A stretch of DNA of 64,000 bases from CAWIVH01 sp963839475 (GTDB taxonomy: Bacteria; Acidobacteriota; UBA6911), in assembly GCA_963839475.1 (NCBI GenBank), contig CAWIVH010000018.1, positions 744,001-808,000 of the forward strand, read 5' to 3'. The position numbers and the translations under genes are program-made. The notes under the pieces are model-generated. The model was not told the origin of the DNA. It saw nothing but the letters and a program-made list of their open reading frames with translations, and did no database searches. Positions 9,524 to 18,990 of the stretch are shown piece after piece (position 1 is the stretch's first letter; each line of letters starts with the position of its first letter).

Positions 9524-9577
9524 CTTGACATCATCGATAGAATTCGAATTTGCCGGCCACGGGGATCGCGTTGCCCG

Positions 9578-10597
9578 TCACCGAACAGTCAGGATCCAGT
9601 CATGGCGGTCGGGGATGTCGCCGCACTGGATGCCGGTGATCTCATTGTAGAGCCGGACCAGGGTCTGGCCGGCTTCGTCTTCTTTGCCGAAGGTGTACAG
9701 GTTCTCCCGGTGCAATATTGAAAATACAGGGGTGATCACGACTGCGGTGCCGCAGGCCCCGACTTCCGTAAAGCCGGAAAGCTCGCTGATTCCGATCTGA
9801 CGCTTTTCGACCTCGAGGCCGAAATCCCGGGCGATGACCTGAATGCTTTTGTTGGTGATGCTCGGGAGGACCGACGGCGAATCCGGCGTGAGATACTTCC
9901 CCTCCGGCGTGATCGCGAAGAAATTCGAGGAGCCGAACTCATCGATATATTTATGGGTGGCTGCGTCGAGGAACAGGCAGATGGGGTAGCCTTTTTTCTT
10001 CCCGGCAAGATCTCCCATCAATCCCGCGGCATAGTTGCCGGCGGCCTTGACGTTGCCGACGCCGTGCGGCGCGGCGCGGTCGTACTCCTCCTGCACGAAC
10101 GCTTTTACGGGGAAGAATCCCTTTTTGTAGTACGGGCCCATGGGGGAGCCGAGCATGATGAAAATGTAGTCTTCCGAGGGATGGACCCCGATGTGCGGGC
10201 TCGATCCGACCAGGAGTGGTCTGAGGTAAAAGCTGGCCCCCGTCCCATAGGGTGGAACAAACGATCTGTTGAGGCTAACCAGTTTTTCGGCCATGGCCAG
10301 AAACAGTTCTTCCGGGGGCGGCTCCATCACCAGTCTTGTCGCCGAACGGATCAACCGGCGGGCATTTTCCTGCGGCCTGAAAATCCCGACCGATCCGTCC
10401 TTACGCCCGAACGCTTTCAGGCCCTCGAACACCGCCTGCCCGTAATGCAGGCAGGTCGCGGCAATGTGCAGGGTGACGTGCGGGTCCGTGCAGACCTGGA
10501 TGTCGCCCCACTTACCGTCCGTATACTCGCACTTCATGTAGCAGTCGGTCTGCGAGTATTGAAAGCCAAGTTTGTTCCAGTCAATTTTCATCGTCAT
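9578..10597 (-). CDS. ilvE: Branched-chain-amino-acid aminotransferase
   Basis: 339 aa, PLP-dependent fold type IV. It transaminates between 2-oxoglutarate/glutamate and Leu, Ile or Val, the last step of their synthesis or the first of their breakdown. Seen: GQAVFEGLKAF near residue 55-63, FYLRPLLVG, the PLP lysine in GNVKAAGNYAAGL (Lys184), EFGSSNFFAI and the GACGTAVVITPV loop. Length and motifs fit the BCAT2-like (long) subgroup. ATG 10597 follows GAGG about 11 nt upstream; a second ATG lies two codons in. No other ilv gene is adjacent. Confidence 0.95.
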   Translation of the reverse strand: MTMKIDWNKLGFQYSQTDCYMKCEYTDGKWGDIQVCTDPHVTLHIAATCLHYGQAVFEGLKAFGRKDGSVGIFRPQENARRLIRSATRLVMEPPPEELFLAMAEKLVSLNRSFVPPYGTGASFYLRPLLVGSSPHIGVHPSEDYIFIMLGSPMGPYYKKGFFPVKAFVQEEYDRAAPHGVGNVKAAGNYAAGLMGDLAGKKKGYPICLFLDAATHKYIDEFGSSNFFAITPEGKYLTPDSPSVLPSITNKSIQVIARDFGLEVEKRQIGISELSGFTEVGACGTAVVITPVFSILHRENLYTFGKEDEAGQTLVRLYNEITGIQCGDIPDRHDWILTVR

Positions 10598-10669
10598 CGG
10601 AGTTCCGCCTCATCTCGGTGGCAATCTTTAATTATACCTTATTCGGTCCACTCAACGGCCCGATCCGTT

Positions 10670-10786
10670 TCAGCGCTTCATCCACTCGAGGTCCTTCGTG
10701 ATACCTTCTTTTGTGATGTTGCTGCCGGTCCAGTGCCACCAGGTCAGGGGCCTGGCTTGATCTGGAGGGATTTTAAAACCCTTTTC
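10670..10786 (-). pseudogene. 39-codon scrap of a GH106-like alpha-L-rhamnosidase
   Basis: Minus strand reads FKIPPDQARPLTWWHWTGSN, then ITKEGITKDLEWMKR and a stop. The WWHW...VTxEGIxxDLEWMKR signature sits at the N-terminus of GH106-type rhamnosidases. Nothing downstream matches, so only the start of the mature protein survives in the ilvE-purF gap. The identification rests on this one motif. Confidence 0.55.
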
Positions 10787-10959
10787 AAGACGGAAGCGAA
10801 AAAGTGAGGATTCAATTGGACGCGACAAATCCCTCCATGAGATGCTGGGCGCGGATCCGGGTTTCGCTCGCGACTGTTTGTTTCACCTGAGGGCGGCGAA
10901 ATTATTCCTCGAATCGAGACTCGGGCGTTGCGCATCGCTTGCATTCGGAAAGGCCGGTC

Positions 10960-12357
10960 ATGGGCGGATTGTTTGGAATCATTTCGAAAGAGGACTGTAT
11001 TACCGATCTGTTTTTCGGCACGGACTACCACTCACACCTGGGCACCCGCCGCGGCGGTCTGGCTGCCATCCACGAAGGCCACATCAGCCGTTACATCCAC
11101 GACATCAGCAATGCCCAATTCCGCTCCAAATTCGAGGATGACGTTAAGAAGATGCGCGGCCGCGGCGGCATCGGCGTCATCAGCGACTATGAAGACCAGC
11201 CGCTGATCATCGGCTCTCATCTGGGGGTTTATGCCATCGTCACCGTGGGGATCGCCAAGAACGCCGATCAACTCGTGCAGCAGGCGTTTCAAAAGAAGAC
11301 ACACTTTTCCGAGATGAGCGGGGGCGAGATCAACCAGACAGAACTCATAGCCACGCTGATCAATCAGGAGGCCTGCTTCGCCGACGGCATCGAACGGGCG
11401 CTGGACGCCGTCGAGGGATCGTGTTCTCTTCTGCTACTAACCGAGGAGGGGATCTATGCAGGGCGCGACCGGCTCGGGCGGACACCCTTGGTCCTGGCCA
11501 GCAGGAACGACGCCTACGCGATCGCCTCGGAAACCTGCGCGTTTCCCAATCTGGGTTTCGAAACTGAACGCTTCATGGGACCCGGCGAAGTGGTTCTTGT
11601 TACCGAAAACGGCATCGAGCAGAAAAAAGCCCCGGGCAAGCGGCTTCAGATTTGTTCTTTCCTCTGGGTTTATTACGGTTTCCCCGCGTCCTGCTACGAA
11701 GGCATCAATGTCGAGGCAGCCCGCTACCGCTGCGGCGCGGAGCTTGCGCGGCACGACTCCGTCCAGGTGGACTGCGTGGCAGGCATACCGGATTCGGGCG
11801 TGGCACACGCGATCGGTTACGCAAACACCGCGGGGGTTCCCTACGGGCGCCCGTTCGTAAAATACACGCCGACCTGGCCCCGAAGCTTCATGCCGACCGA
11901 ACAGGACGTGCGGGATCTGGTCGCGCGCATGAAGCTCATTCCGGTGCGCGATTTGATCCAGGGCCGGCGCCTGATGTTTGCGGAGGATTCGATCGTTCGC
12001 GGCACACAGCTCCAGGATACCATTCGACGGCTGTTTGACTGTGGCGCGAGCGAGGTTCACATGCGGCCCGCCTGCCCTCCGCTCATTTTCGGATGCAAGT
12101 TCCTGAACTTTTCGCGCTCTCGGTCACCTCTCGACCTGGCGGGGCGCAAGGCCATCAAGGAACTTGAAGGAAGAAGCGACGCGCATCTGGAAGAGTATTC
12201 GGATGCGTGCAGCGAAAAACACTGCGCCATGGTGGAGCGCATCCGCGCTCGACTTCAGCTGACGAGCCTGAGGTATCAGACACTCGAGGATCTGGTCAAA
12301 GCAATCGGTTTGCCCAAGGAAAAACTCTGCACCTACTGCTGGGATGGAGCCGAGTAG
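10960..12357 (+). CDS. Amidophosphoribosyltransferase (PurF) homologue lacking the catalytic N-terminal Cys
   Basis: 465 aa from ATG 10960 (GGAAAGG just upstream). The N-terminal class-II glutaminase-like half carries SHLGTRRGGLA and RGRGGIGVISD; the C-terminal half is a type-I phosphoribosyltransferase with EDSIVRGTQL (PRPP loop), GIPDSGVAHAIGYA and a Cys-rich end (LCTYCWDG). PurF catalyses the first committed step of purine synthesis. Here the protein begins Met-Gly-Gly-Leu-Phe-Gly, where canonical PurF has Met-Cys-Gly and uses that Cys as the glutaminase nucleophile. A TTG at 10939 adds residues but no Cys in the right place. I recall similar Met-Gly-Gly forms in other phyla, so this may be a subfamily. 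It could be ammonia-dependent or have another role. Convergent with carB. Confidence 0.85.
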   Translation: MGGLFGIISKEDCITDLFFGTDYHSHLGTRRGGLAAIHEGHISRYIHDISNAQFRSKFEDDVKKMRGRGGIGVISDYEDQPLIIGSHLGVYAIVTVGIAKNADQLVQQAFQKKTHFSEMSGGEINQTELIATLINQEACFADGIERALDAVEGSCSLLLLTEEGIYAGRDRLGRTPLVLASRNDAYAIASETCAFPNLGFETERFMGPGEVVLVTENGIEQKKAPGKRLQICSFLWVYYGFPASCYEGINVEAARYRCGAELARHDSVQVDCVAGIPDSGVAHAIGYANTAGVPYGRPFVKYTPTWPRSFMPTEQDVRDLVARMKLIPVRDLIQGRRLMFAEDSIVRGTQLQDTIRRLFDCGASEVHMRPACPPLIFGCKFLNFSRSRSPLDLAGRKAIKELEGRSDAHLEEYSDACSEKHCAMVERIRARLQLTSLRYQTLEDLVKAIGLPKEKLCTYCWDGAE

Positions 12358-12393
12358 CCGAGTCGTAAAGAGAGGTCTCCGCTCCCGGCTCAG

Positions 12394-15300
12394 TTATCCG
12401 ATGTCCGCGTGATACTCCTGCAGCGCTCTGACGGGGTACTGCTTCTTCAGCCTCGCCTCGATTCCGAGGGCAGCAGCGAGGGCAGCAGAGGCGGTCGTTA
12501 TGTAAGGAATCTTGTACTTTACTGCATTCTTACGGATATAAGAATCGTCGATCTCGCTCTCCTTGCCGTGCGGAGTGTTGATGATGAGGTGGATCTCGCC
12601 GCTCTTGATTGCATCCACGATGTGCGGACGGCCCTCGTGCATTTTCAGGATCGGATCCGCATCAACGCCGTGAGTGGTGAGAAACCGAAGGGTGCCGCTG
12701 GTCGCGAGGATCCGGAATCCCAGGGCCTTGAAATGCCTGGCCGGCTCGAGGATATCCGTCTTGTCGCGATCGGCAATAGTGACAAGCACGTTGCCGCTGA
12801 GCGGCGGAGCGGCTCCTGCCGCTTCCTGTGATTTATAAAAGGCCAGGCCAAACGATTCCGCCAGGCCGAGCACTTCACCCGTCGAGCGCATTTCGGGTCC
12901 CAGAACCGGGTCCACCTCGGGGAACATGTTGAAAGGAAACACGGCCTCCTTGACGCCGAAATGCCGGATCGGCCTCCGCTTTAGGCTGAGGTCCGACAAT
13001 CTCTTGCCCAACAGGATCTGCGTAGCCAGCCTTGCCATGGAAATATCGCACACTTTGGAAACCAGCGGCACGGTGCGCGAAGCGCGCGGATTGGCCTCGA
13101 GGACATATACGATATCGCCGGCTATGGCGTACTGGATGTTCATGAGCCCCACGACATGGAGCTCCGTGGCGATCTTCTTCGTATAGGTTTCGATGGTTTC
13201 CAAGTGCTTTTTCGGGATGCCTATCGCCGGAATGACACACGCCGAATCGCCGGAATGGATTCCAGCGTATTCGATGTGCTCCATGACAGCGGGAACAAAC
13301 GCATCGGTCCCGTCCGCGATGGCGTCCGCCTCAGCCTCAATGGCGTTCTCGAGAAATTTGTCGATGAGGATCGGCCGCTCGGGAGAGACATCGACCGCCG
13401 CCTGCACGTAGTGCCGGAGCATGCCTTCGTCGAGGACGATCTTCATCGCGCGGCCGCCCAGCACGTACGACGGACGCACCATCAGCGGATAGCCGATTCG
13501 TTGGGCCACGGTCAGTGCTTCTTCGAGCGTGCTGGCCATGCCGGATTCCGGTTGCGGGATTCCGAGCCGTTCCATGACTTGCCGGAACCGGTCGCGGTCC
13601 TCGGCCAGGTCGATGGTCTCCGGCGAGGTTCCGAGAATACGGACTCCAGCCTCATGCAGCTCCCGCGCGATGTTGAGCGGTGTCTGGCCACCGAACTGCA
13701 CAATCACGCCTTGCGGCCTCTCCTTCGCATATATGCTGAGCACGTCTTCAACCGTCAACGGCTCGAAATAGAGCTTATCTGAGGTATCGTAGTCCGTGGA
13801 CACGGTCTCCGGATTGCAGTTGATCATGATGGATTCGAATCCTGCTTCCCGGATGGCAAACGCCGCGTGCACGCAGCAATAATCGAACTCGATGCCTTGT
13901 CCGATCCGGTTGGGGCCGCCGCCGAGCACCATGATCTTCTTGCGGTCACTGACGGGCACGCGGTCGGGAGCGTTGTAGGTCGAATAGTAGTAGGCCGCGT
14001 TCTCGACTCCGCTGACGGGCACCGACTCCCAGGCTTCATCAATTCCGAGCGCGAGCCGGCGTCGCCGGATGTCAGGCTCAGGGACTTCCAACAATCGCGC
14101 CAGATATTTGTCGGCAAAGCCGTCCTCCTTCGCCTGCCGCAACAGCGCGTCCGGAACGCTGCCCCCGGGGCAGCGGAGGAGTTCTTCTTCCAGGTCGACC
14201 AGTTCCTTCATCTGCCGGAGGAACCAGGGTTTGATATAGGTGAGCTGGTAGATTTCCTCGATGTCCGCGCCCTTGCGCAGGGCCTCGTAAATGACGAACT
14301 GCCGCTCACTGGTCGGAACACGGAGTAGATCCATGAGTTCCTTCAGCGGCAGCTGATGAAAGTTTCGTGCAAAGCCGAGGCCGGATCGTCCGATTTCAAG
14401 AGAACGGATGGATTTCTGGAGGGCCTCCTTGTAATTGCGGCCGATGCTCATGACTTCGCCCACCGCGCGCATTTGCGTGCCGAGCATGTCCTCGACACCC
14501 TCAAATTTTTCGAAAGCCCAGCGCGCGAATTTGATCACCACGTACTCGCCCCAGGGGGTGTATTTATCGAGCGTCCCCTCGCGCCAGTAAGGTATTTCGT
14601 CCAGCGTGAGGCCGCCAGCGAGCAGCGAGGAAACGTAGGCAATGGGAAATCCGGTCGCCTTGGAAGCCAGCGCCGAAGAACGGGAAGTCCGCGGATTGAT
14701 CTCAATGACGACCACGCGCCCGGTGACAGGATCGTGCGCAAACTGGATGTTGGTCCCACCGATCACCTGGATGGCCTCGACGATATCGTAAGAGTGCTGC
14801 TGCAGACGATTTTGCAGCTCCGGAGCGATCGTCAGCATGGGCGCCGCGCAGAAGGAGTCGCCAGTATGAACGCCCATGGCGTCTATGTTTTCAATGAAAC
14901 AAACCGTGATCATCTGGTTCTTCGCGTCCCTCACGACCTCGAGTTCCAGCTCCTCCCAACCGAGCACCGATTCCTCGATCAGCACCTGGTGCACCATGCT
15001 GGCGGCGAGCCCCCTGGCCGCGACCGTCTGCAGTTCTTCCAGGTTGTAGACCAGACCGCCTCCGGTGCCGCCCAGCGTATACGCTGGGCGGATCACCACC
15101 GGATATCCCAGCCTTTCCGCGGCCTTTTCGGCGTCCTCGACTGAATGCACGGCCTCACTGCGCGGCATCCCGATGCCGAGCTTTTCCATGGTCTGCTTGA
15201 ACACCGTGCGGTCTTCCCCTCTTTCAATTGCATCGACATTGACGCCAATGACCTGCACCCCGAACTTGCCGAGGACGCCCGACTTGGCTAGCTGCGACGA

Positions 15301-15594
15301 AAGGTTGAGTCCGGTTTGTCCTCCGAGGTTGGGCAGAAGTGCATCGGGCCGTTCCTTTTCAATAATACGGGTGAGCACTTCGGCATTAAGCGGCTCGATG
15401 TACGTGCTGTCGGCCATACCCGGGTCGGTCATTATGGTAGCCGGATTGGAATTGACCAGAACAATGCGATAACCAAGCGAGCGAAGGGCTTTGCAGGCCT
15501 GAGTACCCGAGTAGTCAAATTCACATGCCTGCCCGATCACGATCGGACCGGATCCAATGATCATGACCTTGTTAATATCGTTCCGTCTGGGCAT
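12394..15594 (-). CDS. carB: Carbamoyl-phosphate synthase large subunit
   Basis: 1066 aa, the full family length. It makes carbamoyl phosphate from bicarbonate, ammonia and two ATP, for pyrimidines and arginine. Two ATP-grasp halves are visible (about 1-400 and 550-930), each opening with the paired motifs KVMIIGSGPIVIGQACEFDY and KIMVLGGGPNRIGQGIEFDY. An oligomerisation linker lies between them, and an MGS-like regulatory domain follows about 935 (ILATSGTLRFL). ATG 15594 has GAGGAG 6 nt upstream; an in-frame ATG at 15657 lacks a site. carA is not in the window. Apparently monocistronic; convergent with the purF homologue. Confidence 0.97.
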   Translation of the reverse strand: MPRRNDINKVMIIGSGPIVIGQACEFDYSGTQACKALRSLGYRIVLVNSNPATIMTDPGMADSTYIEPLNAEVLTRIIEKERPDALLPNLGGQTGLNLSSQLAKSGVLGKFGVQVIGVNVDAIERGEDRTVFKQTMEKLGIGMPRSEAVHSVEDAEKAAERLGYPVVIRPAYTLGGTGGGLVYNLEELQTVAARGLAASMVHQVLIEESVLGWEELELEVVRDAKNQMITVCFIENIDAMGVHTGDSFCAAPMLTIAPELQNRLQQHSYDIVEAIQVIGGTNIQFAHDPVTGRVVVIEINPRTSRSSALASKATGFPIAYVSSLLAGGLTLDEIPYWREGTLDKYTPWGEYVVIKFARWAFEKFEGVEDMLGTQMRAVGEVMSIGRNYKEALQKSIRSLEIGRSGLGFARNFHQLPLKELMDLLRVPTSERQFVIYEALRKGADIEEIYQLTYIKPWFLRQMKELVDLEEELLRCPGGSVPDALLRQAKEDGFADKYLARLLEVPEPDIRRRRLALGIDEAWESVPVSGVENAAYYYSTYNAPDRVPVSDRKKIMVLGGGPNRIGQGIEFDYCCVHAAFAIREAGFESIMINCNPETVSTDYDTSDKLYFEPLTVEDVLSIYAKERPQGVIVQFGGQTPLNIARELHEAGVRILGTSPETIDLAEDRDRFRQVMERLGIPQPESGMASTLEEALTVAQRIGYPLMVRPSYVLGGRAMKIVLDEGMLRHYVQAAVDVSPERPILIDKFLENAIEAEADAIADGTDAFVPAVMEHIEYAGIHSGDSACVIPAIGIPKKHLETIETYTKKIATELHVVGLMNIQYAIAGDIVYVLEANPRASRTVPLVSKVCDISMARLATQILLGKRLSDLSLKRRPIRHFGVKEAVFPFNMFPEVDPVLGPEMRSTGEVLGLAESFGLAFYKSQEAAGAAPPLSGNVLVTIADRDKTDILEPARHFKALGFRILATSGTLRFLTTHGVDADPILKMHEGRPHIVDAIKSGEIHLIINTPHGKESEIDDSYIRKNAVKYKIPYITTASAALAAALGIEARLKKQYPVRALQEYHADIG

Positions 15595-15924
15595 GAAAGC
15601 TCCTCTCGTGCGATTTCCCGTGTGGTCCGGTTTGATGGTCCACCACGGGCTCCACAATTTATCTCAAATGACCTCATTTGGAAAATCGGTATTTGTCCTG
15701 ACCGTAAATCAGAAACCTGAGGGAACGACTGTGCGGCAGGTTGCCCGCATCCGAATCGCATTAGTCCGGCACTCTAAAGTGATTCGGCCGTGATGCATTT
15801 CCAAAGAGCCACCATGGTTTAGCAATCGTCACGGAGGGGCTCGCTAATCATGGTCTTGCACGTCAATGCCGGGATCTTCGCCTCATGACGGCCCACCGCG
15901 ATCGCGGAAATGCTTTTCCCTCTC
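15595..15924. other. Intergenic, carB upstream region
   Basis: 330 bp with no supported gene. The carB promoter must be here, but I cannot assign it, and I see no PyrR- or ArgR-like operator with confidence. Confidence 0.3.
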
Positions 15925-16273
15925 CTATGGTATGACATCGAAGACTTCGCCGTTATTCAATTTCTCGAGGAGCGTGTTCCAGAACTGCAGGGTATACAAA
16001 TCCCCGTGCGCGGACTTGAAGATACCTTTGAACGGCCGGGGAATGCCGGAGCACCTTTCGATCTCGTCCAGGAAGAAGTCCTCGCCGGTGGCAGATCCAG
16101 TCCTCTTCAGGGCCGGTCTCTTCAGATTCGTTCCGAGGAATCGGTTTCTCTCTGAATTTTGCCTTCTCCACTGGGAGCACATCGTCGTAATCATAGAGAA
16201 CAACCATTCCCCATTGGGTTACCCCGTAATTCCAAGTGTTGAAGAGATCGCCCAAGTCATCCGGTGGAAACAT
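15925..16273 (-). pseudogene. Frameshifted gene of unknown function
   Basis: Starts at an ATG at 16273 in one frame (FNTWNYGVTQWGMVVLYDYD, then VEKAKFREKPI). It continues after a shift near 16100-16150 in another (EDFFLDEIERCSGIPRPF, then LQFWNTLLEKLNNGEVFDVIP and a stop). Both halves look protein-like and abut, so I read them as one broken gene of about 115 codons. No family recognised. Confidence 0.4.
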
Positions 16274-16518
16274 GGCGGCTTAGTGGGGGTAATCCAACCA
16301 GGCTCTGAAAGATTTCCTCAAGGCTGGTATCGCGGGAGACTGGCGTATTTAACATTGAAGTGAATTCCACCAAGTCGATTCACCTGGAGGATATTGCCGA
16401 ATCCTCGGCTCGATCAAACCCTATATTTGTGGAACTCAAAATTTGGAATCGATAAACTCCAGGTAGGGCCTGTGGGAAATTTGGGGAGTCCAACCGCTTT
16501 TGGCCGGGACTTTTGCGG

Positions 16519-16561
16519 GCGTCCGTGGGAATCCGCAAAAGGTGCGGATTCCTACGGACGC
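16519..16561. repeat. 18-bp inverted repeat
   Basis: GCGTCCGTGGGAATCCGC and GCGGATTCCTACGGACGC pair at 17 of 18 positions (the mismatch would be G-U in RNA) around a 7-nt loop. It could be a bidirectional terminator or a REP-like unit. It lies in a stretch with no gene. Confidence 0.6.
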
Positions 16562-16622
16562 GCCATTTTCCATTAGGCTGTATTACCCACAAATTTCACT
16601 GAAGAACCGAACAAAAATGTTA

Positions 16623-16683
16623 AGGCGCGACCGTAAGCGGCACGGAGACGGGGAAATAGGCGCCAGAATGGTCGTTGGCGTTC
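16623..16683 (+). repeat. R2 61-bp dispersed repeat, copy 2
   Basis: Near-identical to 8893-8953. It ends 49 bp before the IS110-type coding scrap at 16732-16803. Confidence 0.85.
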
Positions 16684-16731
16684 GGGTGCACGACTTCCAG
16701 AGGTGCGTCTCCAGCGACTATCTGCCGTCCC

Positions 16732-16803
16732 ATCTCTCTTTTCTCTGCGGTTCATCTTCCCCGACTGCAGCCGTTCAAAGGTGGACACCTTTCGCTTTGC
16801 CAT
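16732..16803 (-). pseudogene. N-terminal scrap of an IS110-type transposase
   Basis: ATG at 16803 gives MAKRKVSTFERLQSGKMNRR and a few more residues before similarity ends. This basic leader precedes the DEDD domain in a subgroup of IS110-family transposases. Only about 24 residues remain, so the assignment rests on the leader alone. Confidence 0.45.
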
Positions 16804-17025
16804 GCCATACTCTCCTTGTCGTTTGGGCCAGGCTCGGCTCAGTTGGCGAAAACTAACAAGCTCTCCGTCGGGGTCGAGTCTGGCTTTTTCAAGACAGACT
16901 CGCCACCAATCAACTATCGCAGCAACTGAGGTCAGACTCTCCGACGGGCACAGTGGCACCTGGATCGTATCGACCATAGCTTGCCGCCTGGCGCCCCTTT
17001 AGACTGACATCGGTGGTATCCAAAC

Positions 17026-17270
17026 CCAAGTTTCTATTCTCAATAAACCACGCGGGCGTGGCAGGCACTCTCCGGAAACTTGGAACGCTCGAGAGATTGA
17101 AACACGAAGGCACGAAGACCGCAAAAATATATAAATAAAGCCTTTGTAGCCTTTGTGATTTAGCGGTTTGATTGGTTTTGCTGTATTTGCCGCAGGTGGA
17201 TGACTCCCGCCGTGCGCCAGTCCAAGTTTCTTTTCTCAATAAACCACGCAGGCGTGGCAGGCACTCTCCG
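17026..17270 (+). repeat. R1 dispersed repeat, copy 3 (partial plus full unit)
   Basis: 17026-17067 is the right end of one unit (stem CCACGC-GG-GCGTGG). It is followed directly by a full unit, 17068-17270, ending with stem CCACGC-AG-GCGTGG and GGCACTCTCCG. The two units share the CTCTCCG joint, as in copy 4. Confidence 0.9.
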
Positions 17271-17357
17271 CTGACTCCTGCGCTTTTGCGGCAGGCGGGC
17301 CGATGAAGATAGTGAAGATTAACGCCGCTGGGACAAACCAGTGTTTCATGTTGAACA
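17271..17357 (-). pseudogene. Signal-peptide end of a gene cut by R1
   Basis: ATG 17357 (or 17348) starts MKHWFVPAALIFTIFIGPPA, then AKAQES, a complete signal peptide with a cleavage site, and the reading runs straight into R1 at 17270. The mature protein is gone. This is the only case in the window where the right end of R1 abuts a truncated gene. Confidence 0.6.
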
Positions 17358-17599
17358 TGCTATTTTCTTCTTCGCGGTTTGCAGTTAATAGGAGCTCACT
17401 TGACAAGGCTTGCCATCTCGAACCAGAAAGCGGACCCTGGACAGGCCTGTGAAACCTCAACCTCGCTTCTAGAGGTACAACCGCACACTTGAACGCGGCG
17501 GTTATCAGACCAAATTCTTGATTAAGAAACTGTTTGAGTAGGAATTACTACATTGTGGTATCACCATATCACAGGAACTCAATAAACCGCCAAGTAATA

Positions 17600-18541
17600 T
17601 CAAACTCCGTATTGGATGGGATCTACTATCAGGACGATCAGCAGAAGATTCGATTTAAGAGATTGCCTCCGCCCTGCAATGGCGAAGTAGCACGCGTGAC
17701 GGCTTCCATTGCTCGCCGGATCGCCCGGCTGTTGGAACGGCGTGGGCTGGGGGCCGACGCGGATCCTGACGAGGCGGATTCTCTGCTGCGCGATCAGCCA
17801 TTGCTTGCTGAACTGTATACTGCATCGGTGCAGGGGCGCATCTCCGTTGGTTCGCGCGCGGGAAATTTCCTTTTGGCATTTGGAGCTGAAACCGAAGATG
17901 GAGGCGTCACTGTTCGATCCGTCCCAAGGTGCGCCGCCGTTTCTGGTTCCAGTCTGCATGCCAACGTCTGCATTCCGGCCAAAGCCCGCCGCCAATTGGA
18001 AAACCGCTGCCGCTATGCGGCTCGTCGGGCCGTGGCCACCGAGCATTTGTCAGTCTTGGCCGACGGCCGGCTCCTGTACCGTCTCAGACATCGCTGGCGC
18101 AACGGCGCGACGCATGTCGTGTTTGAGCCGTTGGAGTTTGTGGCAAAGCTCGCGGCCCCAGTTCCTCCGCCCATGTTTGATCTCGTAAGGTATCATGGGC
18201 TGCTTTCCCCCACTGCTCGCTGGAGATCTGCGATCGTTCCGTTCGCGCCTGAGACAGAACACGCACGGCATGACGGATGCAACGCCGGAAAACAGCCTGC
18301 TCGCATCGAGACATCTAAGCAGCGCTGTTTCAATTCACGAAACTATAGTTGGGCTGAGCTCATGAAACGTGTGTGGAAAGTGGACGTGATGGAATGTCCT
18401 CGGTGCCAAGGCCGAATGAGGATACTTGCAGCAATCCATTCGCCCGATGCGATCCGGGGGATCTTGGAGTGCCTCGGCCTGCCCACCAGAGCCCCTCCTA
18501 TTTGCCCAGCCTTAAGGGATGAACAGGAGTTCCCAAGTTAA
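17600..18541 (+). pseudogene. IS91-family transposase, N-terminally truncated
   Basis: The frame is open to a stop at 18541. Matching features: LDGIYYQDDQQKIRFKRLPP, the ASVQGRISVGSRAG segment, HVVFEPLEFVAKLAA and the C-terminal WAELMKRVWKVDVMECPRC, then QGRMRILAAIHSP (a CPRC Zn-binding knuckle). This is the C-terminal part of IS91/IS801-type HUH (Y2) rolling-circle transposases. The N-terminal zinc finger and the HUH/Tyr catalytic core are missing; the sequence before about 17600 does not match. It cannot transpose on its own. Confidence 0.8.
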
Positions 18542-18684
18542 GAAAACAAACGCCAAACTGCGCTGAAAGGCCGAAGCTCACCCGCCAGTCTTACCTTCTT
18601 CCCCGAAAACCTATCATAGGATAATGATCGTCGCAGAAAATCGCTCGGTAAAGTGCGCGTATTTTGCATATTGCCCCTTATCAG
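18506..18684 (+). mobile_element. IS91-type 3' end (copy 1)
   Basis: The last 36 bp of the transposase remnant plus 143 bp of downstream non-coding sequence recur, without gaps, at 24550-24728. In IS91-like elements the replication origin lies at this end, downstream of the transposase, so this is probably the oriIS region. Confidence 0.8.
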
Positions 18685-18990
18685 ACGAAGGGGAGAACGC
18701 ATGGAGGGATGCTCCTGTTTGAAAAAGTGGCTTTATTCGACTTATCAGCAGGAGTACCTCGGGACTTTATAAGCCACCAGGTTCTTTTGATGCACCCAAT
18801 TCGACCGTAAGCACCGAATGGATATCCCGGTAATCTTGACAGATTATTGAAAAGCCGCGGTCGCCTTCATTTTTTCACGCCTCGCCTCTATTTTTTCGAT
18901 AATCTTTTGTTAACACATAGCGCGTTAAATGCGTCTTTTGAAATTGACCGAAGTTTTCGCGCTACTCATCGGGTGTGTCAGAGACGAGCG
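18685..18990. other. Intergenic region upstream of the ECF sigma gene
   Basis: About 306 bp without a gene. Its second half is AT-rich (TTTTTTCACG, TATTTTTTCGATAATC) and probably holds the sigma operon promoter, but no specific element can be defined. Confidence 0.3.

Noticed and set aside
10390..10597. Possible ilv operon or leader
   Set aside because: No other ilv gene, leader peptide or attenuator-like structure is present next to ilvE.
12394..15594. Long plus-strand frames opposite carB
   Set aside because: They are shadows of the carB reading frame in GC-rich DNA and have no independent support.
18847..18990. Upstream extension of the ECF sigma factor
   Set aside because: The added residues are not sigma-like and the DNA is AT-rich promoter-type sequence; ATG 18991 fits better.
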